From: SURF-21 sp964510515
GTDB lineage: Bacteria > Actinomycetota > Geothermincolia > Geothermincolales > RBG-13-55-18
Length of the DNA: 64,000 nt
Reading direction: 5' to 3'
Assembly (NCBI GenBank): GCA_964510515.1
Contig: CAZEAU010000009.1
Location: forward strand, 16,214 to 80,213
Shown here: in pieces, positions 17,601 to 25,669 of the stretch
Position numbering within the stretch: position 1 is the stretch's first letter
Layout of the letters: every line of letters begins with the position of its first letter
Translations under genes and position numbers: made by a program
Notes under the pieces: model-generated
Told to the model about the DNA's origin: nothing
The model's input: the letters and a program-made list of their open reading frames with translations, nothing else
Databases searched by the model: none

Positions 17601-17743
17601 ACGGGGCGGCCGCAGCGCGTCACCGTCTCCAGCCACTGCCAGCCCGTGCGCAGGGAGGGGGCCAGCAGCCATTTCTCGCTGAGCACGTGCTGCGCGCACA
17701 GCTCGCCCAGGCTCTCCGTCAGGAGGTTGCTCTCCCTGGCCAT
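14615..17743 (-). CDS. addB: AddB-like nuclease subunit
   Basis: A 1042-residue protein, partner of AddA. It has no Walker A at the N-terminus, so its helicase-like half is inactive. The middle has the family signature HTFIVGLDDGRFPGGGLQDP. The C-terminal PD-(D/E)xK nuclease begins with LSASRLETLGRCPQEYFFSH and has GYIDRIDEV and FSVCDYKTGS as the Asp and Asp-x-Lys elements. The three late cysteines of the AddB [4Fe-4S] staple are missing: the stretch after TGCFPF reads SDDADDASRSDYLGAFGD, with Asp/Ser/Phe where C-x-x-C and a final C are usual. ATG at 17743 has AAGGAG 8 bases upstream. First gene of the addBA pair, divergent from the FAD oxidoreductase gene. Confidence 0.88.
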   Translation of the reverse strand: MARESNLLTESLGELCAQHVLSEKWLLAPSLRTGWQWLETVTRCGRPVLNARVKTLPAMALELAAPEMERRGLALAAGARVELILGALLARTREGGAYLARLEPSPGLLRAASATVHDLRLCGVDSRDLSPHAFEVAAKGRDLISLLAAYEEALASRGLVDLAGALQLAARRLRDDASALPAGCLLAMPADMAEELRGLRRLMWDAVPEEKRAVLAVDRPGEEDGGGGVRRLAWAASPGSAPPARGEGGVHMLRAAGEANEVREVLRRCAAARIPFDEVEVLYTDSSTYVPLIYELCSLLAPQPGDVLPATFAEGIPVRYSRPGRALAAWLSWVEEGFPQAALVRMVQEGLLDPGRTLPAGWGFSRLGSLLRSLPIGGGRERYAESAASEMDALARRVSNPEQDANGEDAEQRLARLEERMCALKVLDGLTRDLLQGIPEAAREGRELLRAAESFLLTQAREVSELDRYGRRRLLDEIEEFSACLEEESAPFSFAAAHAWLTGLARSLRVEGMGPRPGRLHAAPLAAGGHSGRMHTFIVGLDDGRFPGGGLQDPLLLDAERTAISRELGTAAERLTASLQGFARLAARLRGEVTLSYCCRSLNDDSEMFPSPVLLAAYRVMSGEHDAVQDDLVAALSEPASFSPLDPSRALDMGEWWLSRLCGEPALREPERAVAAAFPHLGRGMQARRARESDSFTVYDGYVREAGADLDPTLPGGPVLSASRLETLGRCPQEYFFSHVLGVKPPEVFDLDPTRWLDPGEKGSLLHAVFHAFFARLREEGRPPALERDWEVMRAILAEEIAAWTRRKPPPGRAVQAREAEELRRAARIFLREEEQHCRGRRPLFFEVAVGMERGGPGNAVDSERPVEIGLPAGGSVRTRGYIDRIDEVGEPGSLLFSVCDYKTGSTYTYRREDPFRRGRRIQNFIYLMQARSCLASLYDGAEVESFEYFFPSAREHGERIAWEAAELAGGIRVLERLCRLLSTGCFPFSDDADDASRSDYLGAFGDTQAAAAAVRRKLENTRNEALAPLRELRGYVEGGDG

Positions 17744-17880
17744 ACCCTGCTCTCCTTACGGCCCCGCTCGCAAACGGAGCATCCGTTGATGGCGGCGATA
17801 GGCAACAGGATAGCGCACGGCGCCGACAGGGGCATCGGCGCGGACGCGCCCCGACCCCTCGAGCAGGGGGCGCTCTCCGC

Positions 17881-17910
17881 TTGGTGCCGCGGGCGGAAGC
17901 GTGCCATAAT
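17881..17910 (+). promoter_or_regulatory. Probable promoter of the FAD oxidoreductase gene
   Basis: TTGGTG (17881-17886) and CATAAT (17905-17910) are spaced by 18 bases, about 80 bases ahead of the start codon at 17989 in the addB / oxidoreductase divergent gap. The -10 matches five of six consensus bases; the -35 only the TTG core. Confidence 0.4.
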
Positions 17911-17988
17911 GCGGAGGAGGGGGCCGCGAGGCCTCGGCGCGTTCGCGCTTTCGTCCTGCAGGAGGGGACCGGCTGCGGGGAGGGTATC

Positions 17989-19125
17989 ATGGCGAAGAAA
18001 GAGACGCTCATCTACGGCGCGGGCATGAGCGGTCTGGTGGCTGCCATCAACCTTGCGCGGGAGGGACGCCGCGTCATCGTGCGGGACCTGGAGGACGGCT
18101 ACGGCGGCTCGAAGATCTACAACCCGTCCACCCACGTCACCCCCATTGACGTCGCCAGGACCTCGCGCTATATCGGCATCGACCTCGGCGAGGTCTTTCA
18201 CCCCGTGGTGGAGTGCCCCGCCTATTATCACGACACCAGGACCCTGTGGCCCGTCTACGAGGTCTACGGGGTGGAGCGGGGGGACAGGGAGGGCAGCCTG
18301 GATACCCTGCTCTACCGGGAATGCCTGGAGCTGGGGGTGGAGTTCGAGTTCTCCACCCCCCTGCGCCCCGGCGACGTCCCGCGCCTGGCGCCCGGCACCA
18401 TCATCGCCTGCGGCCTCATCCCGGCCGCATACAAGATGATGGACATCCCCTACGTGGCCGTGCACATGTGGCTGTCGCGGGGCGAGATCGGCTTCAGCGA
18501 TTACGCCTGGCTGTGGTTCGACGAGTGCATCACCGAGTATGGATACCTGTCCGCGGTGAACAACTACTATTTCAACCTCCTCTTCTCCTTCGGCAGGCGG
18601 GTGGGCGAGGACGCGCTCGAGAGGTACAAGGACTTCATGTTGCGCAACGAGGGCGTGGAGCACGATGAGTGGGAACGCCACCAGGGCGCCGTGCCCCTGG
18701 CCAGGCCCGACAACTACGCCCTTTTCCGCGACGGGCTCATCATGTGCGGCACCATGTCCGGGGCCATAGACCCCTTCATGGGCTTCGGGATAAGCGGCGC
18801 GCTGGTCAGCGGCAAGGTCGCCGCCATGGCCGTCTCCGACCCCGCCGCCGCCCAGGCGGAGTTCGACCGCTTCCTGGCGGGCTTCCGCCGCAGCTTCTAC
18901 ATCAAGGAGATGTGGAAGCGCTTCGTCCGTCCTTACGTCGGGCGCCTGGAGAGGCACGTGCGCCTGCTCGGCGTCGAGCGCGTGAACCGCCTGCTGAAGA
19001 TGAGCGAACGGGACCGGCCCCCGTATCCCCTCCCCTTCGGCACCCCCGGCTTCGGCCACGCCAACGTCTATAGGGGATGGTCGCGGGAGGCGGCGGCGGC
19101 GCGGCCCGGATCCCCGCCCGCTTAG
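17989..19125 (+). CDS. FAD-dependent oxidoreductase (geranylgeranyl-reductase-like fold)
   Basis: A 378-residue flavoprotein. ATG at 17989, with GGGAGGG just upstream, places the dinucleotide-binding motif TLIYGAGMSGLVAAI at the N-terminus, followed by the acidic end of strand two (VIVRDLEDGYGG). A second FAD segment appears late as DGLIMCGTMSGAIDPFMGFG. The rest does not match a well-known enzyme closely; the general shape is of FixC/geranylgeranyl reductase-like oxidases. The gene converges on three CCG iron-sulfur genes and its TAG overlaps the TAA of the last of them. Co-localisation, not co-transcription, hints that the flavoprotein and the CCG proteins may belong to one electron-transfer system. 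Confidence 0.78.
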   Translation: MAKKETLIYGAGMSGLVAAINLAREGRRVIVRDLEDGYGGSKIYNPSTHVTPIDVARTSRYIGIDLGEVFHPVVECPAYYHDTRTLWPVYEVYGVERGDREGSLDTLLYRECLELGVEFEFSTPLRPGDVPRLAPGTIIACGLIPAAYKMMDIPYVAVHMWLSRGEIGFSDYAWLWFDECITEYGYLSAVNNYYFNLLFSFGRRVGEDALERYKDFMLRNEGVEHDEWERHQGAVPLARPDNYALFRDGLIMCGTMSGAIDPFMGFGISGALVSGKVAAMAVSDPAAAQAEFDRFLAGFRRSFYIKEMWKRFVRPYVGRLERHVRLLGVERVNRLLKMSERDRPPYPLPFGTPGFGHANVYRGWSREAAAARPGSPPA

Positions 19126-20315
19126 AGCTCGATGCGGTAGGTCTTGCTCGAAAACAGCTTCGGGAAAGCCTTCACCGCTATGTTGCCCAGCATGCGCAGG
19201 CCGCGCCGGGGGGCGGGGTAGCGGGGCTCCATCCCCGTGGCCTCCTGCAGGTACTCCAGCATGTGCCGCACCGGCTGCCGCGTCGGGTAAAGCCAGCGCA
19301 TCAAGGCCAGGGTGAGGTGGCAGCCGCTGCAGTAGTTGGCGAGGTCGTCCGCCCCTGACTTCGCCGCCGCGCGCAGCTCCTTGACCGCGGCCAGGTACAT
19401 GTCCTCGGGGCGGTAGCGGTTGCAGCCCGCGGCCATGCCGCAGCACAAGCCCTCGTCCACGCTGCCGGCGAGCTCGCGCATCTCCAGGCCCATGAGGGAG
19501 TAGAGGCGGCGCGAGGTCGCCGTGACCTCCTCGCCGAGGATGCGACCGTGGCAGGAGTCGTGCAGGGCTATGGAGCGGTCCAGCTTCTTCACCAGTTCGA
19601 TCTCCCCGCTCTCCACCTTCTCCAGCAGGTAATCCCCGAGGAACCTGGTGCGGAAGGGGAGCTCGGCTCCGAAATGCCCGGGCAGGACGTTGCGGAACAT
19701 GTTCATTCCGGCCGGGCAGACGAAGAGCATGGTGCCGATATCCCGGCCCCGGTAGTGGGCGGTCAGCCTCTCCGCCACCTCCTTGACCACGTCGAAGAGG
19801 CCCATGCGGAAATACATCTCGCCGCAGCAGAGGTCGAAATCGCCGGAGATGACCACCCCCTCCATGAAGGGGGCCTGCAGCAGGTGGGGGAGGGTGAGGG
19901 CGTTGCAGCCGGGATAGAGGACCACCTCTCCCTCGGGCGGGGTCTCCCTCCACTGGCGCAGGAGCTCCCGTTCCCAGGGCGCCATGGCTTTCACCGCGTC
20001 GGTGCGGAAGTTGGTGGCGGAGGCGGGCATGAGATAGGAGGCTCTCACCGGGAGCCCCCGCTCGCGGTAACGGCGGTGCCAGGAGCCGATGATGAGTTCG
20101 TAGGGATGGCAGTCATTGGGGCAGAAGGCGTTGCAGGCGTAACAGCTTATGCATTTCTTGTGCACCACGCGCGTCGGTTCCCCCGCCCGCAGGCGCTTTA
20201 TCTCCGCGATAGCCTCCTCCCGTTCCAGGCCCAGGTAGCGGCAGCGATAAAGGCAGTCGCCGCACTCCTCGCAGTCCTCGTAGCGGTAGAAACTCCATGC
20301 GCCGTTCTCAGCCAT
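19122..20315 (-). CDS. HdrD/GlpC-like CCG-domain iron-sulfur protein, third of three
   Basis: A 397-residue protein with two N-terminal [4Fe-4S] motifs (CEECGDCLYRC and CISCYACNAFCPNDC), then two cysteine-rich CCG domains as in heterodisulfide reductase subunit HdrB/HdrD. Domain one has YPGCN, DLCCGEMYFRMG and FVCPAGMN, so the final CxxC reads C-P-A-G-M and one ligand is lost. Domain two is complete: HDSCHG, GLCCGMAAG, NYCSGCH. ATG at 20315 is chosen because AAGGAGG lies 6 bases upstream; 20318 is also ATG. A 405-base gap with a repeat array separates it from the second paralogue. Expected role: thiol/disulfide or quinone-linked electron transfer. Partner is unknown. Confidence 0.85.
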   Translation of the reverse strand: MAENGAWSFYRYEDCEECGDCLYRCRYLGLEREEAIAEIKRLRAGEPTRVVHKKCISCYACNAFCPNDCHPYELIIGSWHRRYRERGLPVRASYLMPASATNFRTDAVKAMAPWERELLRQWRETPPEGEVVLYPGCNALTLPHLLQAPFMEGVVISGDFDLCCGEMYFRMGLFDVVKEVAERLTAHYRGRDIGTMLFVCPAGMNMFRNVLPGHFGAELPFRTRFLGDYLLEKVESGEIELVKKLDRSIALHDSCHGRILGEEVTATSRRLYSLMGLEMRELAGSVDEGLCCGMAAGCNRYRPEDMYLAAVKELRAAAKSGADDLANYCSGCHLTLALMRWLYPTRQPVRHMLEYLQEATGMEPRYPAPRRGLRMLGNIAVKAFPKLFSSKTYRIEL

Positions 20316-20342
20316 CATCTTCCTCCTTCGAGTCCTCAGCGG

Positions 20343-20715
20343 CACTTCCGGGGTCAACCCCGGGTTGTGCCATTACCGGCGTTCAACTCCGCATCGTCCC
20401 ATCGCCGACATCCCCTCCGGGGTCAACTCTGCCCCGTGCCATCCGCGCCGCGCATATTGAAACGTCCCTTCCGGGGTCAACCCCGGGGTGTGCCATTACC
20501 GGCGTTCAACTCCGCATCGTCTCATCGCCGGCGCCTCTTCCAGGTCGAGCGCTCCTGGCGTGGCGAGCTCCCCTTGTCCCTTCCGGGGTCAACCCCGGGG
20601 TGTGCCATTACCGGCGTTCAACTCCGCATCGTCTCATCGCCGGCGCCTCTTCCGGGTCGAGCGCTCCTGGCGTGGCGAGCGTTCCCTTGTCCCTTGCGAG
20701 GGCTGACCCCAGGCA
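20343..20715 (+). repeat. Intergenic repeat array 1 (GGGGTCAACCC units)
   Basis: Five related units begin at 20343, 20412, 20466, 20578 and 20691 (steps of 69, 54, 112 and 113 bases). The core is TTCCGGGGTCAACCCCGG, an inverted repeat with arms CCGGGGT and ACCCCGG. The two 112-113 base steps also share the sequence after the core (GTGTGCCATTACCGG and GCGTTCAACTCCGCATCG). The final unit reads GAGGGCTGACCCCAGG, that is, the core in reverse-complement sense, just before the stop of the neighbouring minus-strand gene. The same family forms array 2 at 31409. No coding sequence was seen in the 405-base gap. Confidence 0.85.
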
Positions 20716-20720
20716 TGCCG

Positions 20721-22106
20721 TCATATTTTCAGCCCGAGGCTATGCCTGCGCGCAGCACCGTAGATCCCCACCGCCGCCTTGAAGCCGAGGGAAAGGACGG
20801 TGCGCGTCACCCTATTTTGCACGATGGGGCCGTGATAGAGGGCAGCCAGGGCCTGCGTGCGCAGGCGGTCCCCCCAGGGCAGCCCCGGCAGGGGGGTTAT
20901 CTGGGGCGCGATATACGCGGGCTGGAAAGGTTTGCGGCAGGAGGGAAAGAGGGCGTATTTCACCAGGTGATTGCTGATCACCGCCATCATGTCCCAGGCG
21001 CGGTACTCGTGGCGGCGCAGCGGCTGCCCTCCGGTGGCCATCTCCACCAGCTCCACGGGATGGTAGAGGGGCATGGTGGAGCCCGCCATCTCCTTGATCA
21101 CCGAGAGGATGAAGAGGCAGGCGGGGCAATAGACCACCGCGGCGTCCGCCCCGGTGGCCTCCAGCTCCTTGAGGCGGCGGTAGCCGGAGGACATGATGTC
21201 CATGACCCGGAACCTGGCCGCGGCGGCCCCGAAACCGCAGCACAGAGAGCGCTCCCGGGTGTGCCGGGGCTCCACGACCTCGCAGCCGGTGCGCCGCACG
21301 ATCTCGCGGTTGACCTCCTGCAGCCGCCCTCCCTGCATCTTGGAGAGGCAGTTGTCGTGCACGGCCACCCTCATGCCCAGCTCGCGCACGGGAAGGATCT
21401 CCTCATTCCGCAGCTTGCGCAGCAGCCAGTCGTCCAGGGCCTCCACCTCGAAATCGAATTCAGCCCCGAAGCGGCGGGGGAGGATCTCGGAGAGCACCAT
21501 GCCCTCCGCGCTCATGGAGGCCACCACCTTTTTCACGCCCATCTCCGCGAACACGCGCTCCAGGCGGCGGGTTATCTGCTCCACCATGTCGAAGCTCCCC
21601 GTCTTGTAGATGTCCCCGGCGCACCCGAAGAGGGCCTCCGAGCCCACGATCTTGGGCAGGCTCTCCAGCACCTCGGCCTTGAGGAGGTAGGGGACCACGC
21701 TGGTGTGAAAACCGGTGAGGCATATCTCGTCACAGGGGGAGAAATCGTCCCAGGCGCGCAGCAGGGCCAGCTCGTCCGGGGGCATGATGGCCTTGAGCGA
21801 GGTCCATATGTTGCAGGGCTCCGACGGCGTGACCAGCCGGGCGGTGGTGGGAAGGGTCCCCTCGCGGCGCTCGCTCCAGCGCTCCAGGACCAGCTCGTAG
21901 GGGTCGGCGCCCGTGGGACAGACGGCATCGCAGGTGTGGCAGGTGTTGCAGACCTCGAGGGGGCGCGCATCCCCCCTCTCGATGAGCGCGGCTATCTCTC
22001 CCTTGGCCGCCTCCTGCGGCAGCTCCAGGTAGGGGCAGGCGGCGAAGCAGTCGCCGCAGCGATCGCAGAGGTCTGCGCGGAAGAAACGGAACAAATCAGC
22101 CTTCAT
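20721..22106 (-). CDS. HdrD/GlpC-like CCG-domain iron-sulfur protein, second of three
   Basis: A 461-residue paralogue with N-terminal [4Fe-4S] motifs CDRCGDCFAACPYLE and CNTCHTCDAVCPTGA. The first CCG domain is largely degenerate: the positions that should be CxxC, CCG and CxxC read CLTGF, ALFGCAGD and SMSAEG, so it probably binds no cluster. The second domain is intact (HDNCLS, SLCCGFG, VYCPACLF). A 100-residue C-terminal extension (from about AISNHLVKYALFPSCRKPF) is not found in the other two. ATG at 22106 has GGAGGTG 8 bases upstream. It starts 20 bases after the first paralogue ends, so they form one operon. Confidence 0.85.
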   Translation of the reverse strand: MKADLFRFFRADLCDRCGDCFAACPYLELPQEAAKGEIAALIERGDARPLEVCNTCHTCDAVCPTGADPYELVLERWSERREGTLPTTARLVTPSEPCNIWTSLKAIMPPDELALLRAWDDFSPCDEICLTGFHTSVVPYLLKAEVLESLPKIVGSEALFGCAGDIYKTGSFDMVEQITRRLERVFAEMGVKKVVASMSAEGMVLSEILPRRFGAEFDFEVEALDDWLLRKLRNEEILPVRELGMRVAVHDNCLSKMQGGRLQEVNREIVRRTGCEVVEPRHTRERSLCCGFGAAAARFRVMDIMSSGYRRLKELEATGADAAVVYCPACLFILSVIKEMAGSTMPLYHPVELVEMATGGQPLRRHEYRAWDMMAVISNHLVKYALFPSCRKPFQPAYIAPQITPLPGLPWGDRLRTQALAALYHGPIVQNRVTRTVLSLGFKAAVGIYGAARRHSLGLKI

Positions 22107-22126
22107 CTCCCATCACCTCCTGGGGT

Positions 22127-23383
22127 TCATTCCGCGGCCGCGCCCGGCGCGGCGCCGTCCTGCGCCTGCGAGGCGGGTACCTCGGGTATCTTCGGGATGC
22201 GGTACCTCTTCCTGGAGAGGGTGAGGGGCACCTGATGGCGCAGCACTCCCGCCAGGAAGGCGCGCGTCCGCCAGCCCATGGGGTGCTCTGGCCGCTCTCC
22301 CAAAGCCTTGGAAAGCAGCTCCAGGAGGTGATAGACGGGGGCCCCCAGGGGGAGCAGCAGGCGGCCGACGGAGAGCATCTGCAGGCAGCCCGCGCAGTAG
22401 CCCACGGTGTAGTCGGCCCCGGTGCCGCGCGCCTGCAGCAGGCTGTTCAGCGTGGCCCGGGTGACGTCCATGACGTGATAGCCGGAATCGGGGGGGAAGC
22501 CGCCGGCGATGCCGCAGCACAGCGCTCGCTCGCGGCTCTTCTTCTCCTCCACCACCTCCAGGCCGATGAGCTCCAGGATGCGGCGGGGGACATCCATGTA
22601 TTCCTGCCCCAGCTGCTTGCCGTAGCAGGACTCCTGAATGGTCGCCGTGCCCCGCAGGGGATTGGTGACAGTCAGCTCGCCGGACTCCAGCTTGCCGAGG
22701 ATGACCGGCAGATAGGGGCGCACCTCGAAGTCGAAGTCCACGCCGAAGGAGGGGAGCACGTTGGTGAACATGTTGCAGCCCGCGGTGCACAGCAGATTCA
22801 CCCTCTTCACCCCCAAGGTCTTGAAGTACTTCTCCAGGCGGCGGGCCACCTTCTGCACCTCCTCCAGGAGCCCCATGCGGTAATAGGTCTCGCCGCAGCA
22901 GTAGTCGAGGGTGCCGCGTATCTCCACCCCCTCCAGGGCCCTGGTGCGGGTGACGAAAGGGGCGGTGATGATGTTGCAGCCGGGATAGAGGACCTCCTCA
23001 CAGGGGGAATGGTCCGCCCAGGCGCGGAGGAGGTCGCGCTCGCGCGCGGGCATCCTGGACACCACGTAGGTGCGGAAGTTGAGTTCCTCGTGGGGAGTGT
23101 AGTACCTGGCGCGCAGGGGGAGTCCCTTGCGGCGGTATTGCTCATACCAGCGCTGCAGCACCAGCTCCGTTGGGTTGCAGCCCTCGGGGCAGATGTGGTC
23201 GCAGGAAAAACAGCTGGCGCATTTGCGCAGCACGTGCTTCGTGGGCTCCCCGGCTATGAGGCGCCGTATCTCCTCCCTCGCCGTCTTCACCGACAGCCCC
23301 ATCACCGGGCACTCGCTGAAGCAGAGGCCGCAGCGCGTGCACGCCTCTTCGTTGAACCGCTTGGCCGGACTGAGTGTCTCCAT
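22127..23383 (-). CDS. HdrD/GlpC-like CCG-domain iron-sulfur protein, first of three
   Basis: A 418-residue protein with the most complete ligand set of the trio. N-terminal clusters: CTRCGLCFSECPVMG and CASCFSCDHICPEGC. First CCG domain: YPGCN, DYCCGETYYRMG and CTAGCN, complete. Second: ESCYGK, LCCGIAGG and GYCAGCL, complete. In HdrB each complete CCG domain can hold a noncubane [4Fe-4S] cluster. ATG at 23383 is chosen because GAGGAGG lies 8 bases upstream. An AT-rich stretch at 23455-23467 may hold the -10 for the trio. Likely a soluble or peripheral electron-transfer subunit using thiols, ferredoxin or a quinone; no HdrA, HdrC or membrane haem subunit is adjacent. Confidence 0.87.
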   Translation of the reverse strand: METLSPAKRFNEEACTRCGLCFSECPVMGLSVKTAREEIRRLIAGEPTKHVLRKCASCFSCDHICPEGCNPTELVLQRWYEQYRRKGLPLRARYYTPHEELNFRTYVVSRMPARERDLLRAWADHSPCEEVLYPGCNIITAPFVTRTRALEGVEIRGTLDYCCGETYYRMGLLEEVQKVARRLEKYFKTLGVKRVNLLCTAGCNMFTNVLPSFGVDFDFEVRPYLPVILGKLESGELTVTNPLRGTATIQESCYGKQLGQEYMDVPRRILELIGLEVVEEKKSRERALCCGIAGGFPPDSGYHVMDVTRATLNSLLQARGTGADYTVGYCAGCLQMLSVGRLLLPLGAPVYHLLELLSKALGERPEHPMGWRTRAFLAGVLRHQVPLTLSRKRYRIPKIPEVPASQAQDGAAPGAAAE

Positions 23384-23625
23384 GCGAAACCTCCTCGCCG
23401 TGGCGCAGGCCTGAACCGTTCCTCTGCCGTCTGGCATCCCCGAAGCTTTGAGGGTACATATATATTAGCAAACCGGGATAGGTCGGGTCTTCGCCCGCGG
23501 GGGCCCGCTTCGCGTGCCCGGGGGGGCGGCCAGGAGGATGGCGGGATCCGCGGTCGGCCGCAAGACGGCCCGGCGCCGAGCGGAGCATGCGGGCCGCGGG
23601 CGGCCGCAGCGCGCCCCTCTCTTCG

Positions 23626-24579
23626 CTAGCGTATCTCCTCCGCCTTTTCCCACCAGTGCCACAGGCCGAACCAGCTCATCCACTGCCCGGGTGCCTCGCA
23701 GATCATGGCCTCTCCCGCCCCGGCCACCTCATCCATGATGGCGGCGAGGTCTCCGGCGCGGTCGCCGCTGAGCGTGAAATCCAGCGGCGCATGGATCTTG
23801 AGCTGGTGGTCGAATAATCTTTCGCCGCGCTGCAGCGAGAAGGGCACGATGGCGGCACCGGTGTTGAGCGCGAAATGCGCGGCCCCGCCTGCAAGGGCCG
23901 CCGGCCTGCCCATGAAGTCCACGACGAAGCCGCCGTCGACGTCGAAGTTGATAGACACCGTGCCGCCGTCGCGGAGTCGTTCCTCTATGCGGGTGATAGC
24001 GTCTTTCCCCGCGAACACCACCGGGTTGTTCTCCTCGTCGTATCCCAGGGAGCTGCCGTACTCGGCCATGGTCCTGACGTAGCGAGGAAGGGGCGAGTCG
24101 TCGGGGTGGAACATCACCGCCGTGTAGGGCTTTCCCAGGCGCATCATCACCGCCAGGCGCAGCGTGAAGGCCCCCAGATGGGCCCCCAGCAGCAGCACCC
24201 CCCTGCCCCTCGATTCCGCCTCATTCAGGTTCTCCATCCCCTCGATGCGCAGCCCGCTCATAAAGCGTTGCTCGTGCGTGCCGAAGAGGAAGAGGTCGTA
24301 GATGGGGCGCAGGGCCGAGGAGCATACCTCGCGGGCGATACGCTTCAGCTCCCGGCTGTCTCCTGTCTCCGGCAGGCCCTGCGAGAGCTTGGCCAGCAGG
24401 CGGCTCCTCATCCCCCGCATGGCGTAATAGGCGAGATGGCCGAGGGCGGTGAAGAGGACATCCAGGACGCGGGGGTGCAGATGCCTGAAGAGGAGCTCGG
24501 TGGCATGAAAGATCCCGAGAAGGGTGCCCTCGACGGCGCGGAAAAACGGGCCGGAATGTGCTTTCTTGCGTGCCTTCAT
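23626..24579 (-). CDS. LpxL/HtrB-like lysophospholipid acyltransferase
   Basis: A 317-residue membrane-associated acyltransferase. ATG at 24579 has GGAGG 5 bases upstream. The catalytic-type HxxxxD-like motif is weak: the family block reads VLLLGAHLGAFTLRLAVMM, where the His is followed by LGAF rather than the usual xxxxE/D. Other family blocks are present: FHPDDSPLPR, VSINFDVDGGFVVDFMGRPA (the GxxFFGRPA region) and TGAAIVPFS. Such enzymes transfer acyl chains to lipids or glycolipids such as phosphatidylinositol mannosides in actinobacteria. It lies 37 bases after the nitrilase gene on the same strand, so the two are probably co-transcribed. Substrate is unknown. Confidence 0.75.
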   Translation of the reverse strand: MKARKKAHSGPFFRAVEGTLLGIFHATELLFRHLHPRVLDVLFTALGHLAYYAMRGMRSRLLAKLSQGLPETGDSRELKRIAREVCSSALRPIYDLFLFGTHEQRFMSGLRIEGMENLNEAESRGRGVLLLGAHLGAFTLRLAVMMRLGKPYTAVMFHPDDSPLPRYVRTMAEYGSSLGYDEENNPVVFAGKDAITRIEERLRDGGTVSINFDVDGGFVVDFMGRPAALAGGAAHFALNTGAAIVPFSLQRGERLFDHQLKIHAPLDFTLSGDRAGDLAAIMDEVAGAGEAMICEAPGQWMSWFGLWHWWEKAEEIR

Positions 24580-24616
24580 GCATCCTCCATGAGGAAATGG
24601 TCGGTCCCGGCCCGCG

Positions 24617-25615
24617 TCAGAAAAGGTGGCGCAGCCGCCTCGATTCGTATTCCGTCGGCACCAGGCTGCCGAGGAACCACAACTGGAAGAGCTTGCAGAT
24701 GAGCGGCGGCTGCACGAAATAGTAGTCCTTGTCCAGGTAGGCGGCCGGTATGTTGGACCTTTTAATCTGCGGTTTTTCCCGCGCGGGCTCGACCTCCACA
24801 GCAACCACCAGGAAGGAATCGGTCTCCCCCTCGTCCGCCCTGGCGATGACCTCTCCGGAGGCGTCGCGGACGTGCGACTTGCCGATGAAATCGTAGAGGG
24901 TGTTCTGCACCGGCCAGTCCGGGAAGGGAATGGGGCTGGTCATGCGTATGGTGCCGCTCTGATTGACGAAGGCGACCGGGACCCCCAGCCCTTGGGCGTG
25001 CCCGCGGGGAACGTCCTCCGAGGCGAGCCGGGACCAGCGCATAAGGCCCGCCCGGCTGAGCAGGAGGTCTGGCCGCCAGAGGAAGGAGCGCGAGCGGTTG
25101 GCCCCCCAGAGGGCGACGATGACCACCGCATCCACGCCGCTGTTCTTGAAGCCCTCGTAGGTCTCGCGTGCGAAGGAGTCGAAGCAGATGACGCCCCCGA
25201 TGCGCCCGAAGGCGGTGTCGAAGATGCCGGGGCCGGGGACTTCGCTGCGGCGCCACACCGCCGACTCGGACCAGGTAGGATTGCGCTTGCGGTAGTGCTG
25301 CACGCTGCCGTCATAGCCCACCATGACCATGGTGTTGTAGAAATGGCCCTCGAAGCGCTCGTAGATACTGCCGGTGATATAGACGTTGTGCGACTGTGCC
25401 TGCCGCTGCATCCACTGCACCGTCTTCCCGTCCAGTGGTTCGGCGACCATCATCAGGGACTCGCCGAGGTGGAAGCCGACGTTGAACATCTCCGGGAGCA
25501 CCACCAGCCGGGCGCCGTCCGCGGCGCACGCGGCGAGCAGGCGCTCCGCCTTGTGCAGGTTGCCGTCCACGTTGAGCGGCTCGGCGTTCATCTGCACGAT
25601 ACCCAGATCGAGCAT
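24617..25615 (-). CDS. Carbon-nitrogen hydrolase (nitrilase superfamily)
   Basis: A 332-residue protein with the complete Glu-Lys-Cys triad: Glu in LVVLPEMFNVG, Lys in HYRKRNPTW and Cys in IGGVICFDSF. The second conserved Glu region is less clear. The superfamily hydrolyses amides, nitriles or carbamoyl groups, or transfers acyl groups. The C-terminal 60 residues (from about EVEPAREKPQIKRSNIPAAY) extend beyond the usual core. ATG at 25615 is preferred over the TTG at 25621 because GGGGG is 8 bases upstream. It precedes the acyltransferase by 37 bases. Which amide it acts on cannot be read from the sequence. Confidence 0.85.
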   Translation of the reverse strand: MLDLGIVQMNAEPLNVDGNLHKAERLLAACAADGARLVVLPEMFNVGFHLGESLMMVAEPLDGKTVQWMQRQAQSHNVYITGSIYERFEGHFYNTMVMVGYDGSVQHYRKRNPTWSESAVWRRSEVPGPGIFDTAFGRIGGVICFDSFARETYEGFKNSGVDAVVIVALWGANRSRSFLWRPDLLLSRAGLMRWSRLASEDVPRGHAQGLGVPVAFVNQSGTIRMTSPIPFPDWPVQNTLYDFIGKSHVRDASGEVIARADEGETDSFLVVAVEVEPAREKPQIKRSNIPAAYLDKDYYFVQPPLICKLFQLWFLGSLVPTEYESRRLRHLF

Positions 25616-25669
25616 TTTCAACCCCCTTTACAACGCGGCGAGCGGAACACGTCCACCGCCTGGCGGATG

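Noticed and set aside
15233..18028. Long plus-strand frame opposite addB
   Set aside because: Same cause; low-complexity His/Gly/Arg/Ala composition typical of shadow frames.
20343..20715. CRISPR array
   Set aside because: Units are not of constant spacing, the intervening sequences are themselves repeated, and no cas genes are nearby.
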